A stretch of 64,000 nucleotides of DNA from Flavobacterium tagetis (GCF_016735615.1 NZ_JAERSF010000002.1:1178001-1242000); one strand, 5' to 3'; shown: positions 28,769 to 37,171, counted from the stretch's first letter. Translations and numbers: made by a program. Notes: generated by a model not told the origin, from the sequence alone.

Positions 28769-29404
28769 ATGAACAAACAAACTCCTTTTTCGGTATGTGG
28801 AGAATCATTGTTGGCTCCAATGCACATTTGCGGTTTTTTCGATTCGAGAGAACAGCAATATGAAGTAATCATTCCTTATATTTTAGAAGGTTTGGAAGGC
28901 AATGATAAAGTCATAAACATTCTCGAAGGAAACCGTCATGGTGAACACTGCCGTTGTCTGACTGAGAATGGAATTTCTATTGCTGAAAAACTATCAAGCG
29001 GCCAATTGGAAGTGATGGCTTCTGAAAATTCTTATATCAAAGATGGCGAGTTCGCCGCAGATAAAATGTACAAAATGCTCGAACAGACTTTATTATCGGC
29101 TTCGAGAGCGGGTTATGATAGTGTTAGAGCATGCGGAGATATGGTTTGGGCTCTTAAAAACCTGCCAGGAACTGATGAACTTTTAGAGTATGAAGCAAGA
29201 TTGAATCTTCTTACTCCACAACATTCAGTTTCATTAATTTGTATGTACGATATCAGCAGCTTTAGCCAAAAAGCACTTGCAGATATATTGCTTACACATC
29301 CTTATGTGATTAAGGACGGAAAAATTAACAAAAATCCGCATTATGTAGAACCTTTAGAATTACTTTCTAGTCTTTCTTCTCGAGATGGTGCACTTAAATC
29401 TTAA
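28769..29404 (+). CDS. MEDS domain protein (DcmR-type sensory domain)
   Basis: 211 residues, one domain across nearly the whole length. MHICGFFDSREQQYEVIIPYILEGLEGNDKVINI is the start of the MEDS fold, a RecA/KaiC-like domain, and RAGYDSVRACGDMVWAL and LICMYDISSF are its later motifs. MEDS domains are usually fused to kinases or HTH modules and are thought to sense small signals such as C1 compounds. Here the domain stands alone without an output module. A candidate promoter lies immediately upstream. Confidence 0.85.
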   Translation: MNKQTPFSVCGESLLAPMHICGFFDSREQQYEVIIPYILEGLEGNDKVINILEGNRHGEHCRCLTENGISIAEKLSSGQLEVMASENSYIKDGEFAADKMYKMLEQTLLSASRAGYDSVRACGDMVWALKNLPGTDELLEYEARLNLLTPQHSVSLICMYDISSFSQKALADILLTHPYVIKDGKINKNPHYVEPLELLSSLSSRDGALKS

Positions 29405-29502
29405 GTATTATATATTCTAATTCATCGAAGAGTTTAATGACAGTGTCAAATATCCAAGTGGTAGTTTAATTAAAAGCTTAAAAAGACTACAAAAATATTC
29501 TT

Positions 29503-29536
29503 AAATATAACAAAAGTATTTATTTTTGTTATATTT
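29503..29536. promoter_or_regulatory. 13-bp inverted repeat overlapping a -7-like element
   Basis: Arms 29503-29515 (AAATATAACAAAA) and 29524-29536 are perfect complements. TATTTTTG at 29521-29528 fits TAnnTTTG, so the right arm covers a possible promoter. It lies about 180 bases before the DUF4377/META gene. The rest of the 310-bp gap (29405-29714) shows nothing clear. Confidence 0.45.
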
Positions 29537-29714
29537 ATGCAAACAAACTGATTCTCAGTATTGTAATAGTTTAATTGTTAAAGAAAAAACGGAATTCAGC
29601 GCTGATAAAAAAACGTTAAAAGCATTCTTAATTTTAAAGTGGCACAATTCCTGCCTGCAAAAAAATCATTGAATAATCAGAGCGCTTAATCGGTGTTCTA
29701 AAAAATTAAAATAA

Positions 29715-30737
29715 ATGAAAAGATTTAAATGTATGTATGTTTTTGTGGTAGTGTTATTATCAACATTTACGTATGGTCAGGAAAGTTTAAAAATGTTTGT
29801 AAAAGAAAGTAAAGTGCCATGTACGGGTGTTGGCCCTATGGAATGTCTGCAGGTAAAGTATGATAATGACAAAGAATGGCAATTATTTTATGATCATATT
29901 GAAGGTTTTAATTTTGAAAAAGGAAATCGATATGAGTTACTGGTAACGAAAACAAAAAGACCACAACCTATTCCAGCTGATGCCTCTGCGTACCAATATA
30001 AACTGAAAAGTATTATTTCTAAAACTCCTGTAAATAAGGAAAAAGGAATTTATGATACCAAAATGATTTTAACTCAGTTAAACGGAAAAAAGGTAAACAG
30101 CGGAAAAGCATTTATCACCATTAATGATGAAACGGGTACAATAAGCGGTAAAAACGGATGTAATAATTTCAACGTAAAATACACGAAGCTTTCTTCAAAA
30201 AATCAAATTAAGACCAATTCTCCTATGGGAACTTTAATGGCTTGTGACGACGAAAGTATGAAATTAGAAAAAGAATTTAGCGCTGCGATAACCAACAAAA
30301 AGTTCAAAATTGTAAAGAAAAACAATACAGTGCAGTTTAAAAATACTAAGAACAAAGTGGTTATGGAATTCTCTATTCCAACTCAAGACCAACTGTGGAG
30401 TTTTATTGGAAAAAATAATTGGAAACTGATCGCCCTAGAAAATGTTGGACAAGATTACGGAAAAGCTTCTATTAAATTTAATGTAGCAGAAAAGAAAGTA
30501 AGCGGAAACACAGGTTGCAACAACTTCGCTGGAACTTATGAAACCAACGGTGATCATATTTCTTTTGATAAAGTAGCAGCTACATTAATGGCATGTATTG
30601 GTGAAGAAGGAAATAAAACAGAGCAAAAAGTATTGTCTTATTTAAATAATAAAGACTTACGTTTTGATGTAGCAGACCAAACGCTTAATTTTTATCTTAA
30701 CGATAGATTGGTCATGATGTTTGGCATTACAAAATAA
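29715..30737 (+). CDS. DUF4377 plus two META domains, secreted
   Basis: 340 residues. Signal peptide about 1-21 (ending STFTYGQ). A DUF4377-type domain (about 25-110) contains VPCTGVGPMECLQVKYD and the GFNFEKGNRYELLV strand. Two META (HslJ-like) domains follow (about 120-225 and 235-340), each with a GCNNF motif (SGKNGCNNFNVKY and SGNTGCNNFAGTYE) and an LMAC. The paired Cys of GCNNF and LMAC may form disulfides. The family is associated with envelope stress and with resistance in other bacteria, but the exact function is unknown. Monocistronic. Confidence 0.88.
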   Translation: MKRFKCMYVFVVVLLSTFTYGQESLKMFVKESKVPCTGVGPMECLQVKYDNDKEWQLFYDHIEGFNFEKGNRYELLVTKTKRPQPIPADASAYQYKLKSIISKTPVNKEKGIYDTKMILTQLNGKKVNSGKAFITINDETGTISGKNGCNNFNVKYTKLSSKNQIKTNSPMGTLMACDDESMKLEKEFSAAITNKKFKIVKKNNTVQFKNTKNKVVMEFSIPTQDQLWSFIGKNNWKLIALENVGQDYGKASIKFNVAEKKVSGNTGCNNFAGTYETNGDHISFDKVAATLMACIGEEGNKTEQKVLSYLNNKDLRFDVADQTLNFYLNDRLVMMFGITK

Positions 30738-30790
30738 ACCTGTTATATAAGCCATCTTTAAATAGATGATGATTTATATAAAATGATTAG

Positions 30791-30827
30791 AAAACCAGTG
30801 AAGTTGATTTCACTGGTTTTTTTATTT
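30791..30827 (+). terminator. Intrinsic terminator after the META gene
   Basis: A 12-bp perfect stem (30791-30802 with 30809-30820), 6-nt loop, followed by a T-run. Confidence 0.9.
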
Positions 30828-30860
30828 TATGACGCGATAACTCATTTGAGTGGCTTCTGG

Positions 30861-31712
30861 TTACATTAAATCTATACCTCTATGTATATAATTTGCAAGA
30901 AAAACTCCTTTTCTTGTTAAATGAGTTTCATTTCCCTTTTTATCTTCATACACTGAAATTAATCCTAGTTCTTCATATTTAGGCATATCTAATACGTGAG
31001 AGATATTTTTCTTTTCTGTCAATTCGGTAACAAAATTCAAATATTTTTTTCTTTCGTCTTCAGAAAAACTATCTATAATTTTAATTACATCTCGAATTGT
31101 TGATATATCCAAATCAGTATCAACTATATCCAAATCCGCAGCCCAATCCTGTTTAGAAAAAATTTGAAGAGCTTTCTGATCATTTAGTAATTTAGTGATT
31201 CTGTCCTTATATTTTTCAGCAGTAAAATTGTGTCGTTTTAGATCTTCTTGATTTTGGGTACTTAATTCATTTAATTCAGATTGTAATGCATCATTTCTTT
31301 CTTTTAAATCTCTGATTTGACTTGTCCCAGCTTCTGCATCAGCAATTTTTCTTCTTTGATGTGCTTCACGTTCTTCAATCAGTAATTTATTTTCATGAAT
31401 TAACATTGCTTTTTTTGATTCAATTCTTGTTGCTCTAGAAAGAAATAAATCGAAAAAGATATTTAAATATGGTAAGATAAGTATATAAAAGAGAGCAAAT
31501 CCCAAAGGAATAAGAAAATTGCTAGTTTGATAATATCTTTCCCTAATCCATTCTATTTTACAATGGACTGGCCAATCTGAAAAGAATAAAATGGCAAACA
31601 TTTCCCAATTAAAAAAAATAAAAGATAATATGAATGACCCAATAAAAGGGCTTTTAATTCTTTCTTTTGAATTATTTAATATGCTTGAAAAAAAATCTTT
31701 TACAGTTTCCAT
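30861..31712 (-). CDS. Membrane-anchored coiled-coil protein of unknown function
   Basis: 283 residues. METVKDFFSSILNNSKERIKSPFIGSF is a short amphipathic N-terminus. Two hydrophobic spans follow (about 25-45 and 68-90), then a long charged coiled coil (about 95-185, rich in E, K and R). The C-terminal domain (about 190-283) ends KGNETHLTRKGVFLANYIHRG and looks winged-helix-like. I do not recognise a family. It stands alone at the edge of an accessory stretch, which makes a defence or stress role possible, but no motif shows one. Confidence 0.65.
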   Translation of the reverse strand: METVKDFFSSILNNSKERIKSPFIGSFILSFIFFNWEMFAILFFSDWPVHCKIEWIRERYYQTSNFLIPLGFALFYILILPYLNIFFDLFLSRATRIESKKAMLIHENKLLIEEREAHQRRKIADAEAGTSQIRDLKERNDALQSELNELSTQNQEDLKRHNFTAEKYKDRITKLLNDQKALQIFSKQDWAADLDIVDTDLDISTIRDVIKIIDSFSEDERKKYLNFVTELTEKKNISHVLDMPKYEELGLISVYEDKKGNETHLTRKGVFLANYIHRGIDLM

Positions 31713-32046
31713 TTAATTTTTAGGTAAACATAATAAATATTTAAAAGGGAAATTAGTGTATTTTTACTTAAAAAATAAAAACTTACACTCTTGTTTGAAA
31801 AAGCGCATAGTCAGAGACATTTGCGCAGCTTTTCATAAGAATACTTCGTAGAGCGGAGTGTTCTTTCAGTTTTTTGAAAAAAGTTTATAGTATTTTATCG
31901 ACACTCTATCGCAACAATTATTAACAATTTCAAGTATAATGGTCAATAGAACAAGATTAATTTTATCGAATTAGAGAATGAAATATTGCGGATGAAATTT
32001 TGTTTATGCCTTTGTTGTAGTGGAGGTTGGTTGCAAGTTTCTAGTA
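31713..32046. other. Gene-free stretch, nothing assignable
   Basis: 334 bases upstream of the coiled-coil gene. No ORF of useful length and no strong inverted repeat. Presumably contains the promoter of the minus-strand gene. Confidence 0.5.
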
Positions 32047-32078
32047 ATAAAAAAAGAGGTCATTTAGACCTTTTTTTA
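32047..32078 (+). terminator. Orphan intrinsic terminator
   Basis: AGGTC-ATTTA-GACCT (32057-32061 with 32067-32071) is flanked by A-run and T-run, a textbook intrinsic terminator on either strand. No gene precedes it on the plus strand for more than 1 kb, so it either bounds an unannotated small RNA or is a leftover. Confidence 0.7.
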
Positions 32079-32161
32079 TGCCCTATACTGTTAATAAAAA
32101 TTACTATACTTTTTGAATAGGTGGCTTTTTTATTTAAAAATGAGTGTGTAATTTTATCACC

Positions 32162-32211
32162 TATATTTGTAAAAACAAATAAAGCCCAATCTTACATTTT
32201 GTAAGTGGGCT
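32162..32211 (+). promoter_or_regulatory. Promoter-like -7 element and leader hairpin
   Basis: TATATTTG at 32162-32169 fits the Bacteroidota -7 element; no clear -33 TTTG is seen. A hairpin follows: AGCCCA (32183-32188) pairs with TGGGCT (32206-32211) and CTTAC with GTAAG inside, with two unpaired bases between. Together they would start a short transcript that continues over two tiny ORFs to the terminator at 32491-32515. Confidence 0.4.
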
Positions 32212-32250
32212 ATTATAAGTTCTTATTTTATTAATTTAAATCTAATTCCA

Positions 32251-32337
32251 ATGAAAAAAGATTCAAACAAAGCCACTTGGGGCTGCTCCGAGAAATTGAG
32301 TATTTTCTTAATTCTAATACACCAAGAAGATGGCTAA
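32251..32337 (+). CDS. Possible 28-residue peptide
   Basis: ATG to TAA, MKKDSNKATWGCSEKLSIFL followed by ILIHQEDG. It has one hydrophobic segment that could sit in a membrane. Its last codons overlap the start of the next small ORF. The only support is position inside a promoter/hairpin/terminator unit, so this is a low-confidence call. Confidence 0.25.
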   Translation: MKKDSNKATWGCSEKLSIFLILIHQEDG

Positions 32338-32485
32338 GAAGAAAAAGAAAACAAACAAAAAAAGGAATCAGTGTACTAATAAGCAATTATTTTTAATGTG
32401 CCTTGCAAGCTTAATTAATAATTCGCCGTTGTATATTGATAACCTCGGAAAACTAATCGAATGGTTGCGAAACCTACGCTCTTAG
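32330..32485 (+). CDS. Possible 51-residue basic peptide
   Basis: Starts MAKKKKKTNKKRNQ, then a hydrophobic piece QLFLMCLASLINN and an amphipathic end IDNLGKLIEWLRNLRS. Overlaps the previous ORF by eight bases in another frame. The basic N-terminus and hydrophobic or amphipathic helix would fit a small membrane-active or nucleic-acid-binding peptide. No homologue is recognised. A terminator begins six bases after the stop, which favours a real transcript end here. Confidence 0.35.
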   Translation: MAKKKKKTNKKRNQCTNKQLFLMCLASLINNSPLYIDNLGKLIEWLRNLRS

Positions 32486-32490
32486 TTATT

Positions 32491-32515
32491 AGACCTAGCC
32501 TGCTAGGTCTTTTTT
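32491..32515 (+). terminator. Intrinsic terminator of the small transcription unit
   Basis: AGACCTA (32491-32497) pairs with TAGGTCT (32504-32510), loop GCCTGC, followed by five T and further A/T. Confidence 0.85.
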
Positions 32516-32521
32516 ATTTAA

Positions 32522-32553
32522 TGTAATATTACAAATGTTACATTGTAATATTA
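32522..32553. repeat. Clustered TGTAA/TTACA palindromes
   Basis: A perfect 12-bp palindrome TGTAATATTACA (32522-32533) is followed by TGTTACA and then TGTAATATTA (32544-32553). Such spaced TGTAA repeats look like tandem operator sites. They lie about 230 bases from the broken XRE gene, in an otherwise empty stretch (32516-32781). Confidence 0.4.
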
Positions 32554-32781
32554 TGTTAACTTACAACTTATCAATTCATTCTACTTATCAAAAAATAAAT
32601 GAAAAAAATTGCGCTACGTGATTTATTTGAATACAAAGATAAAAAGTAATTCGTATAATTTGTACAAATAACAAACTTTTGTTGTAGTTTTTTTGAAGAT
32701 CTAGTTAGATGTTTTAATGAAGTTAGAAGTAATGATTAAATAGAAGCTGAAATCATAAGTTTTTCTGTAGATTTAGAGTAA

Positions 32782-33183
32782 CTATTTTCCAATCAATTTC
32801 TCCAACCTCACCATCATTTCATCTTTTTCCTTCAACATTCTTTCATACAAAGCAATTTTTTCTTCGTGTAGTTGAATTATTTTTTCAATTGGATTATAAT
32901 TATTAATTACAAAACCAATTGCACTATCATTGTTGTTAAATGTATTTGCAATTACGTTTACCGCTTGCTCCTCATCAAAATTCTGAAAAGCTTCAACAGG
33001 AATTTTCAAAACGGCTGAGATTTGTTTTAGCAGTTTTTCTTCAATAACATCTTTTTACTCCAGCATAGAAATTTTCTTTTGGTTCCAGTCTTCGCCCAGA
33101 TCATAAGCCAAAGCTTCCTGCTTTATGTTAAGCATTTCTCTAAAACGTTTTACGTTTCTTCCCTGATGTATTTTCTGTTCCAT
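32782..33183 (-). pseudogene. XRE-family regulator interrupted by an in-frame TAA
   Basis: Two pieces in the same frame. The first begins MEQKIHQGRNVKRFREMLNI at 33183, carries the helix-turn-helix (KQEALAYDLGEDWNQKKISML) and stops at TAA (33055-33057). The frame then continues without a further stop through KDVIEEKLLKQISAVLKIPVEA and the C-terminal coiled region (NYNPIEKIIQLHEEKIALYE) to 32782. The uninterrupted product would be 133 residues, a common Bacteroidota XRE type. The codon change needed is one base, for example CAA (Gln) to TAA. A sequencing error or suppression is possible. Confidence 0.82.
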
Positions 33184-33365
33184 AATGAATATTGAGTTTT
33201 CTGAAGATTCAAAGATAAAGCCATTTGGGCTAAAAATCATGAGTTTCAAAGATAAAAAAATATTTCTAAGAAGAATTGTTTTGTAAGAATAATATAGTTG
33301 TTTTTCGAATAGATTATCCTTTAGAAAGAAGAGAATTTCGCTTTAAAATTTTAAATCTATAAGCC

Positions 33366-33911
33366 ATGAAAAAGAATAAAACAACCTTCGAAACCAGCTT
33401 CTGGGCAGGATATGCAGCGGGAAATCCCTTTAAGGCAATCAATGCTTTTTTTGCTTTTGCACATCTCGATTATTACAAACAAAGTTTAAGCGAAGCGGTA
33501 CTATACAGCTATAAAACAAAAGTCTACAAACAGGACAATCCTTCGGATGTTTTTGTTTTGTATACCATTATCAAATCTTTCCTCAAAGTGTGTTCCTGTT
33601 TGAAAGAGAAAAGCAAAAAATGGATAATAAAAGATTCTCTGCGATCTGAAACTGTTTTTCATTTTTCTTCTCTAACAAAAGAAGAATACGAGAACCCATT
33701 TATGGTATTTCAAAAAGCATTTGCAGAAAAAACACTAGAAGAATTTGAATCATTTCTATACCAAATCCTAGAGCTTTCATTGTCTCCACATTCCGCAGAT
33801 CCCGACCCAGATTTGATGACGCCTTATATTCATCTGATAAAAATGTTTGATGCAGTTGAACTCATAAGAGAAAGGGGAGTTGAGAAAATCAAGAAAAAGG
33901 TTCTCGTTTGA
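33366..33911 (+). CDS. Conserved-looking protein of unknown function
   Basis: 181 residues, no signal peptide, mostly helical. Starts MKKNKTTFETSFWAGYAAGN and contains AINAFFAFAHLDYYKQSLSEAVLYS, then a basic helical middle and an acidic end (SPHSADPDPDLM). I do not recognise it. It is divergent from the XRE remnant 182 bases away, so the two may once have formed a regulated pair. A good terminator follows at 33926. Confidence 0.6.
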   Translation: MKKNKTTFETSFWAGYAAGNPFKAINAFFAFAHLDYYKQSLSEAVLYSYKTKVYKQDNPSDVFVLYTIIKSFLKVCSCLKEKSKKWIIKDSLRSETVFHFSSLTKEEYENPFMVFQKAFAEKTLEEFESFLYQILELSLSPHSADPDPDLMTPYIHLIKMFDAVELIRERGVEKIKKKVLV

Positions 33912-33925
33912 TTCTCTATCAAGAT

Positions 33926-33957
33926 AAAAGTCCCATTGCTACAGAAATGGGACTTTT
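33926..33957 (+). terminator. Intrinsic terminator
   Basis: A 12-bp perfect stem (33926-33937 with 33946-33957), 8-nt loop, followed by CAATTTTTT. The next 329 bases to 34286 are AT-rich and show no gene I can support. Confidence 0.85.
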
Positions 33958-34286
33958 CAATTTTTTATCCTCATACAAAATAATTTGCAAATCATTTTAG
34001 GAATGATTGAATGAAATTGGACTTTTTTTAAGTTAATTTGAAAGATATTTATTTTGAAATTTTAGCTTAAAAACAGGTTTGCATTAAAACCGAATTGCAT
34101 TTAATGAGTAGAGATAATAGTGCAGATTTATAAATATAGAGTTGCGAATGTGTGATTATTTAAGGCGAATTTATATTGTCTTACATTCGTAATCATCTTT
34201 TTTTAAAATTTGTATTCCGACTTGTTTTTCTCAGTTGCAGAATCCATTATTATAAATTAAAAAAAACTTTAAATAACCACCAAAAT

Positions 34287-34550
34287 ATGAAACCAGAACA
34301 TTTAACAGAATTAAGCGATCAGGAGCTTTTGCAGAAAATGAAAAAATTAAAAACCAATAAAATAATTGACGCTGTACTTATTGGAGCTACAATCGGAATT
34401 ACGGTTTATGGCGTTGTAAATAAAGGTTTTGGAATCTCTGTTTTCTTTCCTTTAATAGTTGGATATGTAATTATGAGAAATTCGAAAAACAATGAACTAT
34501 TGTATCAAGAAGTACAAAAAGAACTCGAAACTCGAAACTCAAAACAATAA
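34287..34550 (+). CDS. Small membrane protein of unknown function
   Basis: 87 residues from MKPEHLTELSDQELLQKMKK. An N-terminal amphipathic helix (1-25), two hydrophobic spans (about 29-45 and 48-62) and a charged C-terminal helix (NSKNNELLYQEVQKELETRN). The longer frame from a TTG at 34176 adds an unconvincing N-terminus. Resembles the many small two-span Bacteroidota proteins without assigned function. Next gene starts 30 bases on. Confidence 0.55.
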   Translation: MKPEHLTELSDQELLQKMKKLKTNKIIDAVLIGATIGITVYGVVNKGFGISVFFPLIVGYVIMRNSKNNELLYQEVQKELETRNSKQ

Positions 34551-34580
34551 ACATTTTTCCGAAAAGAGATTTAAAGCAAA

Positions 34581-35279
34581 ATGAAAAAACTAATTCCGAT
34601 TTTACTGCTTTTCAATGCTTTTCTTGTGAGTTGCAAACAAGAGGCAAACCAAGTTAAAATAGATTCTAAAAGCGAAACAGCAATTGAGCCGAAAGTTCAA
34701 ACTTTACAAATAGAACCTATTGATTCTACGCAATTTCCGAAATTATTGAAATACGAAGGATTTGTAAAAAATGCTGTTCGCTGGAAAGATAAACTAGGAG
34801 ACAATATTGTAATAACTACAGAAACCGGAAATTACAGAAACGAAAAATTTCAGCATGAATTTGACGAAGGCGGAGATGCGGAATTATTCGGCTATCATTT
34901 TTTAGTAAAAAACGGCCAGCCAGTTCAAACTTGGAAAGTGTACGATTATATTCAAGATTGTCCGGTTGATATTGTGGCATCGTTTGTAAAAGATAGCTTT
35001 GAAATTACCGATTTGGATAATAACGGAATTGCAGAGATTTGGTTGATGTACAAAACGATATGTCATGGCGATGTGAGTCCTTGCGAAATGAAGATTATCA
35101 TGTATGAAGGAAAACAAAAATTTGCTATGCGTGGCGAAAGCAAAGTTCAAGTAGGAATTGGCGATAACGGAGAAAAATTATTTGAAGGTGGCACTTACAA
35201 ATTGGATAGTGCATTTGAAAAAGGTCCCAAAAAATTTAAAGATTTCGCTTTAAACTTATGGAACAAAAATATAATTTAA
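34581..35279 (+). CDS. Lipoprotein of unknown function
   Basis: 232 residues. Signal MKKLIPILLLFNAFLVSCKQ with lipobox cysteine 19. The body has VDIVASFVKDSFEITDLDNN, then GIAEIWLMYKTICHGDVSPC. The DLDNNGIAE part looks like the calcium-loop-like D-x-D-x-N-G motif seen in FG-GAP/VCBS-like proteins. The pattern also resembles an NCBI family annotated as 'M949_RS01915 surface polysaccharide biosynthesis protein', but I am not sure of that. Probably on the periplasmic or outer face. Confidence 0.6.
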   Translation: MKKLIPILLLFNAFLVSCKQEANQVKIDSKSETAIEPKVQTLQIEPIDSTQFPKLLKYEGFVKNAVRWKDKLGDNIVITTETGNYRNEKFQHEFDEGGDAELFGYHFLVKNGQPVQTWKVYDYIQDCPVDIVASFVKDSFEITDLDNNGIAEIWLMYKTICHGDVSPCEMKIIMYEGKQKFAMRGESKVQVGIGDNGEKLFEGGTYKLDSAFEKGPKKFKDFALNLWNKNII

Positions 35280-35354
35280 TGATTTTAAGATTACTATTGC
35301 CACTGAAAATGGCACTATAAAGCAATCATTGAGAAGATTAAAAGAAATAAAATT

Positions 35355-36116
35355 ATGAAAAAATCACTATTTGCAATTTTGACATTTGTATTTGCTGTTA
35401 CAAAAACTTATGCAGGTTGGTATGAATGTTTTAGCTATAAAGGTAAAATTGATAAATATTCCATTTCACTATCTTTTCAAATAAAAGATGGGTATTTTGG
35501 CGAAAAAAACAAAAAAGATTTCAACGTTATTGGGGTTTATAAGTACGATAGCCATAATAACCCAATTAGACTTGAAGGCAAATTTGATCATAAAAAGAAC
35601 AAAATCTTATTGTACGAAATCAATAATGATAAATATACAGCCACATTTGAATTTAATTTCTCAAAAGAAAAATGTACTGGACATTGGACAAACCTTCTAA
35701 CTAATAAACGATTGTCTTTAGAATTAACCAATACTTCGATTTTAATTGATCAAATAGAAGAAAATGAGTTTAATAATATTGATATTTTGCAAGCAAATTC
35801 ATTGGACGCATTTTATTTTATTGGCGTTTATTCAAAAAAGAAGAATCATGATACCGCACAAATGGATCGACTAAAAATTATCAATAAAAAAGATAATACC
35901 GTCTTTCAAATAATTGATTTTTCAAAAATAGAAACTTTGACGGGCAATATAAGAACCATAATTTTTGATAACGTTGAGATAATCGATAATAAGAAAAAAG
36001 AACTGATTGTTTGGAATGATGTTGGAAGAATGGGAGGTTATCTAACCATTCAATTTGATTCGAAAACCAATAAATTTAAACTAGATCCGAAGCCAACAAT
36101 TGATGGTCCAAATTGA
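35355..36116 (+). CDS. Secreted protein of unknown function
   Basis: 253 residues with a signal peptide (about 1-20, ending VTKTYAGW). Beta-rich, lysine- and asparagine-rich, with FDHKKNKILLYEINNDKYTATFEF and KCTGHWTNLLTNKRLSLEL in the first half. The second half reads like a separate sheet domain, with IDFSKIETLTGNIRTI and GGYLTIQFDSKTNKFKLDP. Not recognised. Lies 75 bases after the lipoprotein and 34 bases before the next unknown gene. Confidence 0.6.
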   Translation: MKKSLFAILTFVFAVTKTYAGWYECFSYKGKIDKYSISLSFQIKDGYFGEKNKKDFNVIGVYKYDSHNNPIRLEGKFDHKKNKILLYEINNDKYTATFEFNFSKEKCTGHWTNLLTNKRLSLELTNTSILIDQIEENEFNNIDILQANSLDAFYFIGVYSKKKNHDTAQMDRLKIINKKDNTVFQIIDFSKIETLTGNIRTIIFDNVEIIDNKKKELIVWNDVGRMGGYLTIQFDSKTNKFKLDPKPTIDGPN

Positions 36117-36150
36117 TGTAGATAATAGCTTTAGAATTAATGTTAACTAA

Positions 36151-36915
36151 ATGAAACGGTTTAATATGGCAAAAAGAATTACAATTATACTTTTATTGAG
36201 TTTTCTATCTTTTGTATTGTTTTTTGTAGCTACTAAACTGTCACAGATATATAATAAAAAACACTACGATACTAGTTACAAAAGCTACCAAGAGGGTATT
36301 AATGCTGAAAATTATGTTCTACTGCCAGTTTCGAAAGTTATTCAGCAAGATGTAATATCTGGAAACATCAATTTTGATACTTTAAGCCATAAATTTATTC
36401 TTCCGCTAAAACATCAATATTATGATGAACAAAAACAAGAAGCTACTGTAACTAACTGCACATATGTATTTGATAAAAAGGGCGTTTTGATTTCTAAAAC
36501 AGAATCTGCGGAGGAAAGCGAACAAGAAAACGAATTTGAGCATTGCGTAAAATTAGAAGATATTCTTTTCGACAATAGCAAATTGGTTAGCGTTGCCTAT
36601 TTCTTAAAAGAGAGTTATCGTTACGACTGGAATCCTTTTAGAGGATTTGGCAGTCCAACTGGTGCTGGAAGAAATATGACTTGGAAAGGAACTGCATATG
36701 TCGATTTAAAATTGAAAAAAGAAAGTTTAAAACTTAAAATAGAAGAAGTATTTGCCGAAAACTTTTTTTCGAATAAAGTTGAAAGAAATGATTTTGCATT
36801 ATATATAAGTCTTTATCAGTTGCCCATTAAATTTCAAAAAATGTCAAGCGTCAGTTTTTTCGTGAGGCATAAAGCATACGGTCCAAATGAGTTGTATGTT
36901 ATTAAATCAAAATAA
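36151..36915 (+). CDS. Membrane-anchored protein of unknown function
   Basis: 254 residues. One N-terminal anchor (about residues 9-28); an alternative start at the Met six codons in gives the same topology. The remainder is extracytoplasmic and beta-rich, with NAENYVLLPVSKVIQQDVIS, AYFLKESYRYDWNPFRGFGSP and a final VSFFVRHKAYGPNELYV. Not recognised. Confidence 0.55.
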   Translation: MKRFNMAKRITIILLLSFLSFVLFFVATKLSQIYNKKHYDTSYKSYQEGINAENYVLLPVSKVIQQDVISGNINFDTLSHKFILPLKHQYYDEQKQEATVTNCTYVFDKKGVLISKTESAEESEQENEFEHCVKLEDILFDNSKLVSVAYFLKESYRYDWNPFRGFGSPTGAGRNMTWKGTAYVDLKLKKESLKLKIEEVFAENFFSNKVERNDFALYISLYQLPIKFQKMSSVSFFVRHKAYGPNELYVIKSK

Positions 36916-37171
36916 ATAGAATTACGGCTTTTCTTGATATGCATCTTTTAAAGGAATAAAGATACCATATTCGTTATCTTATTATAACCTTTAGATTTAA
37001 GCTGGAGACGGATATAAAGATTTGACTTTTGAATATAAAAAAATATGTTAAAGTTGCATTATTTCTAAATTTGGAAAAGAAAAGTCAAGATTTGTGCTAC
37101 TCAATTGTATTTTAACCCCACTAAATTTGCCAGTACAAAAGAACAATTCTTTAATAATTGAAATCTTCTCG

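Noticed and set aside
31790..32046. Possible decayed integrase or transposase tail
   Set aside because: Short stretches in several frames look protein-like but none has a motif or runs more than a few dozen codons.
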